Positions 19,723 to 26,438 of a DNA stretch of 64,000 nt are shown one piece after another; the stretch's first letter is position 1; each line of letters starts with the position of its first letter. The notes beneath the pieces were generated by a model. It ran no database searches, was not told the origin of the DNA, and saw nothing but the letters and a program-made list of their open reading frames with translations. Position numbers and translations under genes: made by a program. The stretch is from the NCBI RefSeq assembly GCF_014650875.1, contig NZ_BMVU01000004.1, positions 246,384 to 310,383 on the forward strand, written 5' to 3'. Origin of the DNA: Streptomyces minutiscleroticus. Its GTDB lineage: Bacteria; Actinomycetota; Actinomycetes; Streptomycetales; Streptomycetaceae.

Positions 19723-19752
19723 TTGCCTGGAGCGCACTCCAACGCGTTGGCT
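19723..19752 (+). promoter_or_regulatory. MerR-type promoter of the aldo/keto reductase gene
   Basis: TTGCCT (19723-19728) and TTGGCT (19747-19752) are separated by 18 bases. The spacer begins with the palindrome TGGAG-CGCA-CTCCA (19728-19741), the usual layout for MerR-family activation. The promoter ends 7 bases before the ATG, so the transcript would be nearly leaderless. No merR gene lies adjacent. Confidence 0.55.
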
Positions 19753-19759
19753 GTGGACC

Positions 19760-20752
19760 ATGAAGTACACGCAGCTCGGACGCACAGGACTCAAGGTCAG
19801 CCGGCTCGTCCTCGGGACGATGAACTTCGGACCGCAGACCGACGAGGCCGACAGCCACGCGATCATGGACGCGGCCCTCGACGCGGGCATCAACTACTTC
19901 GACACGGCCAACGTCTACGGCTGGGGCGAGAACAAGGGCCGCACCGAGAGCATCATCGGCGACTGGTTCGCCCAGGGCGGCGACCGGCGCGACAAGGTCG
20001 TCCTCGCCACCAAGGTGTACGGCAACATGGGCGCCGACGGCGAGGTCTGGCCCAACCACGACAAGCTCTCCGCCGTGAACATCCGGCGGGCCGTCGAGGC
20101 CAGCCTGAAGCGGCTGCGGACCGACTACATCGACGTCTACCAGTTCCACCACGTCGACCGGGACACTCCCTTCGAGGAGATCTGGCAGGCCATCGACGTG
20201 CTGGTGCAGCAGGGCAAGATCCTCTACGCCGGTTCGAGCAACTTCCCCGGCTACAAGATCGCCCAGGCCAACGAGATCGCCGCCCGGCGCGGCGGCACCA
20301 TCGGCCTCGTCAGCGAGCAGTGCCTGTACAACCTCGCCGAGCGCCACGCCGAGATGGAGGTCATCCCGGCCGCCCAGGAGTACGGCCTCGGCGTCATCCC
20401 CTGGTCGCCGCTGCACGGCGGGCTGCTCGGCGGCGTCCTCAAGAAGGAGGCCCAGGGCGGGCGCCGCGCGTCGGGCCGCGCCGCCGACACCCTCGCCGAC
20501 CCGGCGGGGCGCGCGCGGATCCAGGCGTACGAGGACCTGCTGGAGAAGCACGGGCTCGAGCCCGGCGAGGCCGCGCTGGCCTGGCTGCTGACCCGGCCGG
20601 GCGTCACCGGCCCGATCGTCGGCCCGCGCACCGCCGAGCAGCTCGCGTCCGCGCTGCGGGCGGTCGAGCTGGAGCTGTCGGAGGAGGTCCTGACCGGGCT
20701 CGACGAGATCTTCCCGGGTCCGGGGCCGTCCCCGGAGGCGTTCGCCTGGTGA
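19760..20752 (+). CDS. Aldo/keto reductase
   Basis: 330 aa TIM-barrel NADPH oxidoreductase of the YajO/potassium-channel-beta-like class. Motifs: YTQLGRTGLKVSRLVLGTMNFG at the start, NYFDTANVYGWGENKG with catalytic Asp and Tyr, the lysine in VLATKVYGNMG, and the histidine in VYQFHHVDRDTP. The cofactor-binding GPRTAEQLASAL is near the end. The MerR-type promoter upstream suggests induction by an electrophile or redox stress; the substrate is unknown. Confidence 0.92.
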   Translation: MKYTQLGRTGLKVSRLVLGTMNFGPQTDEADSHAIMDAALDAGINYFDTANVYGWGENKGRTESIIGDWFAQGGDRRDKVVLATKVYGNMGADGEVWPNHDKLSAVNIRRAVEASLKRLRTDYIDVYQFHHVDRDTPFEEIWQAIDVLVQQGKILYAGSSNFPGYKIAQANEIAARRGGTIGLVSEQCLYNLAERHAEMEVIPAAQEYGLGVIPWSPLHGGLLGGVLKKEAQGGRRASGRAADTLADPAGRARIQAYEDLLEKHGLEPGEAALAWLLTRPGVTGPIVGPRTAEQLASALRAVELELSEEVLTGLDEIFPGPGPSPEAFAW

Positions 20753-20878
20753 GGTGCGCGCCGTCCCCCGGCGCGCCGGGGGACGGCCGCCCGGTGACGT
20801 GACGGGCGTCCGGTGCCGCGCGGACACGAGAGGGTCCGGGCGGCACCCGGCACGGCGCGCGGCGGGGGCGGCAGGGGC

Positions 20879-20968
20879 CTACTTGCCGACCGCCGCCGCC
20901 AGCGCCACCACGACGAACATCAGCACGAGCACACCGGCCATGATCCGGTTACGGGTCTTCGGGTCCAC
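20879..20968 (-). CDS. 29-residue single-helix membrane microprotein
   Basis: GTG at 20968 to TAG at 20879. The translation has a charged N-terminus (MDPKTRNRIM) followed by one hydrophobic helix (AGVLVLMFVVVALAAAVGK). AGCCTA at 20976-20981 is TAGGCT on the minus strand, 7 bases from the GTG, the same leaderless promoter as serC. I do not recognise the family with certainty. The clean promoter, start and helix make a real gene more likely than chance. Confidence 0.6.
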   Translation of the reverse strand: MDPKTRNRIMAGVLVLMFVVVALAAAVGK

Positions 20969-20992
20969 GTCGTCGAGCCTAACCGGCCGCTC

Positions 20993-21571
20993 TCAGCCAC
21001 CGGTCCCGAGGGCCCGTTCGGCGAAGGTCTCGTAGCGCGGCCCCTCCCCCGGCACACCCGGGCCGGGCAGGTTGCTGCGCACCAGGGACAGCTCGCGCAC
21101 GGTCCAGGAGCGCCCGGCGAAGGCGTCCAGCGCGGCCGTGAACGGCGCGAGGTCCACCGCCCGGTCGCGGCCGCGGGCGCGGGCCAGCGTCAGGTGCGGC
21201 CGGTAGCGCCGGTGCTCCTCCATCGGCAGGCCCGCCCTGCGGGCCGCCGCCTCCGCCCGCCCGGCCAGCAGCCGCAGGGCCGGTACGTCGCCCGTGACGC
21301 CGGTCCACAGCGCGCGGCCGCCGAAGGCGCCGCCGCCGCGCAGGGCCAGCTCGAAGGGGTCCGTGCGCCGGGCGGCCCGGGCCAGCCGCTCCGCGAGCGG
21401 CGCGACGGCCTCCTCGCCGACCTCCCCGTAGAACGCGAGCGTGAGGTGCCAGCCGGGCCGGCCGGTCCAGCGCAGGCCGTCGGCGCCGGGCAGCCGCCGC
21501 GCCCGGGCCACCGCCGCGGCGAGCTCGTCCGTCACGTCCGGCGGCGGCAGCACGGCGGCGAAGAGTCTCAT
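20993..21571 (-). CDS. thpR: RNA 2',3'-cyclic phosphodiesterase
   Basis: 192 aa member of the 2H phosphoesterase superfamily. The two catalytic HxTx motifs are WHLTLAFYG (H42/T44) and PHLTLARARG (H126/T128), with MRLFAAVLPP at the N-terminus as in LigT/ThpR. It hydrolyses 2',3'-cyclic phosphates on RNA ends to 2'-phosphates. It lies 24 bases downstream of, and on the same strand as, the microprotein's 5' side but is probably transcribed alone. Confidence 0.92.
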   Translation of the reverse strand: MRLFAAVLPPPDVTDELAAAVARARRLPGADGLRWTGRPGWHLTLAFYGEVGEEAVAPLAERLARAARRTDPFELALRGGGAFGGRALWTGVTGDVPALRLLAGRAEAAARRAGLPMEEHRRYRPHLTLARARGRDRAVDLAPFTAALDAFAGRSWTVRELSLVRSNLPGPGVPGEGPRYETFAERALGTGG

Positions 21572-21694
21572 GCCGCCCAGCTTGGCAGAGCCGCCTCCGG
21601 CACCGGCACGACCACGACCGGCCCACGGGGCGGGACGGCCACGACTGATCCGTGCAGCCGGTCCACGAAGCCGGGCGGCCGTCGCTCCCGCGGG

Positions 21695-23341
21695 TCAGGC
21701 CGCCGTCGCCAGTCGTCGCTCGCGGGGGACGAACCGCACGTGCGGGTGGCCGTGGTTCCAGCCCACCGACAGCCGCAGGCCGCCGACGCGGGCCAGCACC
21801 AGGCCGACCACCACCGCGGCCAGCGTCGAGACGAGGCCGCCGACGGCGAAGCCCGCCCGGGCGCCGAAGGCGTCGGTGACCCAGCCGACCAGGGGCGCGC
21901 CCAGCGGCGTACCGCCCATGAAGACCATCATGAACAGCGCCATGACGCGGCCGCGCATGGCCGGGTCGGTGGCCATCTGGACCGAGGTGTTCGCGGTGAC
22001 GTTGATCGTCAGGCCGAAGACCCCGATCGGCACCATGAGCAGCGCGAACAGCCAGAAGGACGGCACCAGCGCGGCCACGACCTCCAGGACGCCGAAGGCG
22101 AGGGCGGCGACGACGAGCAGCCGCATGCGCGCCGTGCCGCGGCGGGCGGCCAGCAGCGCGCCGGCCACGGAGCCCACCGCCATCAGCGTGTTGAAGAGGC
22201 TGTACGCGCCGGCGCCCGCGTGGAAGACGTCGTCCGCGTAGGCCGAGAGCCAGACGGGGAAGTTGAAGCCGAAGGTGCCGATGAAGCCGACCAGGACGAT
22301 CGGCCAGACCAGTTCGGGGCGGCCGGCCACGTAGCGCAGGCCCTCGCGCAGCTGGCCCTTGCCGCGCGGGGTGCGCCGGGCCGGGTACAGCTCGCGGCCG
22401 CGCATCATCAGCAGGGCGGCGAGGGGCGCCACGAACGACAGGCCGTTCAGCAGGAACGCCCAGCCCGTGCCCACGCCCGTGATCAGCAGACCGGCCACCG
22501 CGGGGCCGACGAGCCGGGCGGACTGGAAGTTGGCGGAGTTCAGGCTGACCGCGTTCTGCAGCTGGTCGGGGCCGACCATCTCGGAGACGAAGGACTGCCG
22601 GGCCGGGTTGTCGACGACCGTGGCGAGGCCGACCGCGAAGGCGGCGACGTACACGTGCCAGACCTCGACGTGCCCGGTGAGGGTGAGGGCGGCCAGCGCG
22701 AGGCCGGTGAGGGCCATCGCGGACTGCGTGGCCAGCAGGGTCGGCCGCTTGGGCAGCCGGTCCACGAGCACGCCGCCGTACAGGCCGAACAGCAGCATCG
22801 GCAGGAACTGCAGCGCCGTGGTGACGCCGACGGCGGTGGAGGACCCGGTCAGGCTCAGCACCAGCCAGTCCTGGGCGATGCGCTGCATCCAGGTGCCGGT
22901 GTTGGAGACGACCTGGCCGAGGAAGAAGAGGCGGTAGTTGCGGACCCGCAGCGAGCGGAACATCGATGCCTTCTCGCGCTGCGCGGGGCCGGGCCCGGAG
23001 GCGGCCGGGCCCGCGGCGCGGGTCCCGCCGACGGCGGGGGACGCGGCGGAGGCACCGTCCCGCCCGGAGGCGGAGGAGTGCGCGGGAGCGGCGGGCTCGA
23101 CGGCGGCGGGGTACGCGGGAGCCGCGGGTGTCGCGGGCTCCTCGGCGGCGGAGGGGTGCGCGGCGGTGGAGGGCCGCGCGGAAGCGGTGGGCTCCTCGGC
23201 GGTGGCGTGCGGCGCACCGGTGGAGCGGTCCGCGGCGCCGGGGGCGACGGCGGTGTCGCGGACGGCGGCGGTCGAGGCGGCGGGCGGGGAGTCGTGGGTG
23301 GCTGGTGCGGGTGCGGAAGCTGCTCCGGTTCCCGTACTCAA
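21695..23341 (-). CDS. MFS transporter with long Ala/Pro-rich N-terminal extension
   Basis: 548 aa. About 125 residues of low-complexity Ala/Pro/Ser precede a 12-helix MFS_3 transporter beginning FRSLRVRNYRLFFLGQVVSNTGTWMQRIAQDWL. The A-loop motif is GLYGGVLVDRLPKRP, and FGLTINVTANTSVQMATDPAMRGRVMALFMMVF is the second-half signature. It is probably a drug or siderophore exporter. The start is TTG at 23341 behind a near-perfect AGGAGG at 9 bases, so the extension is real or translation begins internally at MFRSL. It follows the MarR gene by 73 bases, an apparent regulator-transporter operon. Confidence 0.87.
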   Translation of the reverse strand: MSTGTGAASAPAPATHDSPPAASTAAVRDTAVAPGAADRSTGAPHATAEEPTASARPSTAAHPSAAEEPATPAAPAYPAAVEPAAPAHSSASGRDGASAASPAVGGTRAAGPAASGPGPAQREKASMFRSLRVRNYRLFFLGQVVSNTGTWMQRIAQDWLVLSLTGSSTAVGVTTALQFLPMLLFGLYGGVLVDRLPKRPTLLATQSAMALTGLALAALTLTGHVEVWHVYVAAFAVGLATVVDNPARQSFVSEMVGPDQLQNAVSLNSANFQSARLVGPAVAGLLITGVGTGWAFLLNGLSFVAPLAALLMMRGRELYPARRTPRGKGQLREGLRYVAGRPELVWPIVLVGFIGTFGFNFPVWLSAYADDVFHAGAGAYSLFNTLMAVGSVAGALLAARRGTARMRLLVVAALAFGVLEVVAALVPSFWLFALLMVPIGVFGLTINVTANTSVQMATDPAMRGRVMALFMMVFMGGTPLGAPLVGWVTDAFGARAGFAVGGLVSTLAAVVVGLVLARVGGLRLSVGWNHGHPHVRFVPRERRLATAA

Positions 23342-23414
23342 AAGGGCTCGCCTCCTAGGCGGTCGGGGGACGTCGTCGTCCCCTGCGGATGTGGTGCGGT
23401 GCGCCGACCGCTGC

Positions 23415-23852
23415 TTACAGGTGAGCCAGCTTCTCCAGGACGGGCGCGGCCGCGCGCAGCTTGGCCCACTCGTCCTCGTCGAGCCCCTCGGCCAGGCCGG
23501 CCAGCCACGCGTTCCGCTTGCGGCGGCTCTCTTCCAGCATGGCCTCCGCCTGCTCGGTCTGCGTGACGACCTTCTGGCGCCGGTCCTCGGGGTGCGGCTC
23601 GAGGCGGACCAGGCCCTTGGACTCCAGCAGCGCGACGATGCGGGTCATCGAGGGCGGCTGCACGTGCTCCTTGCGGGCCAGCTCGCCCGGGGTGGCCGTG
23701 CCGCAGCGGGCGAGGGTGCCCAGCACCGAGATCTCGGTGGGGCTCAGGGACTCGTCGACCCGCTGGTGCTTGAGCCGACGGGACAACCGCATGACCGCGG
23801 AGCGCAGGGAGTTCACGGCGGCGGCGTCGTCGCCATGGGTGAGGTCCGGCAT
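23415..23852 (-). CDS. MarR-family transcriptional regulator
   Basis: 145 aa winged-helix repressor. The recognition region is SPTEISVLGTLARCGTATPGELARKEHVQPPSMTRIVALLESKGLVRLEPHPEDRRQKVV, the full MarR signature. I chose ATG 23852 because TACGCT sits 6 bases before it (leaderless); another in-frame ATG at 23870 would add six residues. A direct repeat TGAGTAA/TGAGTTA and flanking TTAG/CTAA (23856-23883) over the promoter is a likely autoregulatory site. It probably controls the downstream MFS gene. Confidence 0.9.
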   Translation of the reverse strand: MPDLTHGDDAAAVNSLRSAVMRLSRRLKHQRVDESLSPTEISVLGTLARCGTATPGELARKEHVQPPSMTRIVALLESKGLVRLEPHPEDRRQKVVTQTEQAEAMLEESRRKRNAWLAGLAEGLDEDEWAKLRAAAPVLEKLAHL

Positions 23853-23995
23853 GTCTTTAGCGTAACTCATTACTCAAACTAAGGACTACCGGGATGCCCG
23901 TGACTCCCGCCACTGACACCACTCGTCACCCGTACGAGTGAGTCATCGCCGAAAAGCGACCTCCGGTCCGGCCGGCGGCGGCGACCCTCGTGACC

Positions 23996-24274
23996 ATGGG
24001 GACCAGCGTGCTCAGCCTGCGCATCGACGGAGAGCTGCTCGACCGGCTCCGGGACCGGGCGGCGAAAAGAGGCATGAGCGTCCAGGACTACGTGGCCCGG
24101 ACGCTCATGCGGGACGACTTCGACGAACGGTTCAGGACCGCCGTCGAGGAGACGGAGAGGTTCTACGAGTCCGGCGGGCCGCGGCCGGACGGGGCGCGGC
24201 CGGCCGAGGCCCTCGACCGCCCCCCTCCCCCGGGACCGGGCCGGCCCCTCGGGACCGGCCGCGGGCGTCGGTGA
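23996..24274 (+). CDS. Small ribbon-helix-helix-like protein
   Basis: 92 aa. The first 45 residues (SVLSLRIDGELLDRLRDRAAKRGMSVQDYVARTL) have the beta-helix-helix pattern of CopG/Arc/ParD DNA-binding proteins, followed by a charged helix (RFRTAVEETERFY) and a Pro/Gly tail. A GTG two codons upstream (23990) is an alternative start. No toxin gene follows, so it is more likely an orphan regulator than half of a toxin-antitoxin pair. Confidence 0.65.
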   Translation: MGTSVLSLRIDGELLDRLRDRAAKRGMSVQDYVARTLMRDDFDERFRTAVEETERFYESGGPRPDGARPAEALDRPPPPGPGRPLGTGRGRR

Positions 24275-24280
24275 CCGGGA

Positions 24281-25732
24281 TCAGGTCAGGCCCAGCGCCG
24301 GCATCAGGTAGTAGAAGGCGAAGACCGCCGAGACGACGTACAGCGCGGCCGGGACCTCGCGGCCGCGGCCGGCCGCCAGGCGCAGCACCGCGAAGGTGAT
24401 GAAGCCCATGCCGATGCCGTTGGTGATCGAGTACGTGAACGGCATCATCAGCATCGTCACGAAGGCCGCGATCGCGATCGTGGGGTCCGCCCAGTCGATC
24501 TCCCGGATCGAGCCGGACAGGATCAGGAAGCCCACCGCGACCAGCGCGGGCGTGGCCGCCTGGGACGGCACCATCGTGGCGACCGGGGTGAGGAACAGCG
24601 CGACGGCGAAGAGCAGGCCGCTGACCACGTTCGCGAGGCCGGTGCGCGCACCCTCGCCGACGCCCGCCGTGGACTCCACGAAGCAGGTGGTCGCCGAGGA
24701 GGACGTGGCGCCGCCCGCGGCGACCGCGATGCCGTCGACGAAGAGGACCTTGTTCATGCCGGGCATCCGGCCGTCGGAGTCGGTCAGCTTGGCCTCGTCG
24801 CCGATGCCCATGATCGTGCCCATGGCGTCGAAGAAGCAGGACAGCAGCACGGTGAAGACGAACAGGACGCCGGTCAGGACGCCGACCTTGCCGAAGCCGC
24901 CGAACAGGCTGACCTGGCCGACCAGTCCGAAGTCGGGCGTCGAGAACGGGTTGCCCGGCCACGTCGGGGTGGTCAGGCCCCAGGACGGGACGTCCGCGAC
25001 CGCGTTGACGACCAGCGCGACGGCGGTCATGGCGACGATCGAGATCAGGATCGCGCCCGGCACCTTGCGGACGATCAGCGCCAGCGTGAGCAGCGTGCCG
25101 AGGACGAAGACCAGGACCGGCCAGCCGGTGAGGTGACCGGTGCCGCCGAGCTGGAGCGGCACGGTGGTCTGCGCGACGTCCGGGATGCGCGAGACGAAGC
25201 CGGAGTCGACGAGGCCGATCAGCATGATGAACAGGCCGATGCCGATGGCGATGCCCTTGCGCAGACCGAGCGGCACGGCGCTCATCACGCGCTCCCGCAG
25301 GCCCGTGGCGACCAGGAGCATCACGACGAAGCCCGCGAGCACGACCATGCCCATGGCGTCCGGCCAGGACATCCGGGGGGCGAGCTGGAGGGCGACGACC
25401 GTGTTCACGCCGAGGCCGGCGGCCAGGGCGATCGGCACGTTGCCGATGACGCCCATGAGGAGCGTGGTGAAGGCGGCGGTCAGCGCGGTGGCGGTGACCA
25501 GCTGGCCGTTGTCGAGCTGGTGCCCGTACATGTCCTTGGCGCTGCCGAGGATGATCGGGTTGAGCACGATGATGTAGGCCATCGCGAAGAACGTGGCGAA
25601 GCCGCCACGGATCTCGCGCCCGACCGTGGAGCCGCGCTCGGAGATCTTGAAGTAGCGGTCGAGCGCGCCGTACGCGGGCCGGGGTTCCGGCTGCTCGGGG
25701 ACGGGGGCCTTGGCGACGGCCGAGGTGGACAT
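24281..25732 (-). CDS. NCS2-family purine permease (AzgA-like)
   Basis: 483 aa with 12-14 hydrophobic segments. RYFKISERGSTVGREIRGGFATFFAMAYIIVLNP, AAFTTLLMGVIGNVPIALAAGLGVN and SSSATTCFVESTAGVGEGARTGLANVV are AzgA-type signatures for hypoxanthine/adenine/guanine uptake. The start is ATG 25732; longer in-frame starts lack the conserved N-terminus. The stop lies 6 bases from the convergent ribbon-helix-helix gene. The divergent upstream region carries an inverted repeat that may be its operator. Confidence 0.9.
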   Translation of the reverse strand: MSTSAVAKAPVPEQPEPRPAYGALDRYFKISERGSTVGREIRGGFATFFAMAYIIVLNPIILGSAKDMYGHQLDNGQLVTATALTAAFTTLLMGVIGNVPIALAAGLGVNTVVALQLAPRMSWPDAMGMVVLAGFVVMLLVATGLRERVMSAVPLGLRKGIAIGIGLFIMLIGLVDSGFVSRIPDVAQTTVPLQLGGTGHLTGWPVLVFVLGTLLTLALIVRKVPGAILISIVAMTAVALVVNAVADVPSWGLTTPTWPGNPFSTPDFGLVGQVSLFGGFGKVGVLTGVLFVFTVLLSCFFDAMGTIMGIGDEAKLTDSDGRMPGMNKVLFVDGIAVAAGGATSSSATTCFVESTAGVGEGARTGLANVVSGLLFAVALFLTPVATMVPSQAATPALVAVGFLILSGSIREIDWADPTIAIAAFVTMLMMPFTYSITNGIGMGFITFAVLRLAAGRGREVPAALYVVSAVFAFYYLMPALGLT

Positions 25733-25836
25733 GCGGGTCCTCAAACGGGTGCGGGTGCGGGGACGATCTGTGGTCCGGTACGGCCCGTGTCCGCCCACCG
25801 CCCAGGACTCCCCGGGTCACTGTTGGCGTTTCCTAC

Positions 25837-25878
25837 GAACATAAGCGGCCATACTCAGACTGTTTCAGTATGAACATA
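25837..25878. promoter_or_regulatory. Inverted and direct repeats upstream of the purine permease
   Basis: CATACT (25850-25855) and AGTATG (25867-25872) form a perfect inverted repeat with an 11-base spacer, framed by direct repeats GAACATA at 25837-25843 and 25872-25878. The block is unusually AT-rich for this genome and lies between the divergent permease and DUF2530 genes, about 105 bases from the permease ATG. It is likely an operator; the regulator is unknown. Confidence 0.5.
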
Positions 25879-25998
25879 TGAGGCGCAAAATGCCATCTCC
25901 GCGCGTAGACCTGGGAACCGGACAGGCGGCGTGATCGTTCACGCGCGTACGCGGACCGCGCGGACGGCCCGCGCGAAGGGCCCTCGTAAGCTGTGCGC

Positions 25999-26295
25999 AT
26001 GGCGAAGTGGACCCCGAAGCACGAGGCGCCGGAGCCCCTGGAGGGCCCCGTCGTCGCCACCATCACCGGCGGCACGATCCTCTGGTTCGTCCTCTTCCTG
26101 GTGCAGCTGCCCTTCTACGGCTGGTTCGACGACCACGGCCACCTGTGGTGGGTGTGGACCTGCCTGGCCGGCGGCGGGCTCGGGCTCGTCGGCGTCTGGT
26201 ACGTGCGCAAGCGGGACGCGGCCATCAAGCGCGACGCGGCGGCGCGGGCGGCCGCGCCCGCGGCGGACGCCGGCGATCCGTCGGCGAGGCGCTGA
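25999..26295 (+). CDS. DUF2530 two-helix membrane protein
   Basis: 98 aa. A polar N-terminus (MAKWTPKHEAPEPLEGP) is followed by two membrane helices (ATITGGTILWFVLFLVQLPFY and WWVWTCLAGGGLGLVGVWYV) and a basic tail (RKRDAAIKRDAA). This matches the actinobacterial DUF2530 family, function unknown. TAAGCT at 25987-25992 ends 6 bases before the ATG, so the mRNA is probably leaderless. Confidence 0.82.
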   Translation: MAKWTPKHEAPEPLEGPVVATITGGTILWFVLFLVQLPFYGWFDDHGHLWWVWTCLAGGGLGLVGVWYVRKRDAAIKRDAAARAAAPAADAGDPSARR

Positions 26296-26438
26296 GCCGA
26301 CCCGTACGGGGGATCGCCGTTCACCCGGCCGTCCTCGCCGGCGGATGTACAACCACGGCATCACGGCCGCTCCTCCGCAGGTCGGACTTCGGGCCGCTCG
26401 GCGGGTGAAGGCGCGGGTCCGCCCGTACCGTCGAATGC

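Noticed and set aside
23996..24274. Ribbon-helix-helix gene as antitoxin of a toxin-antitoxin pair
   Set aside because: No toxin-like gene is adjacent; the next gene is a convergent purine permease.
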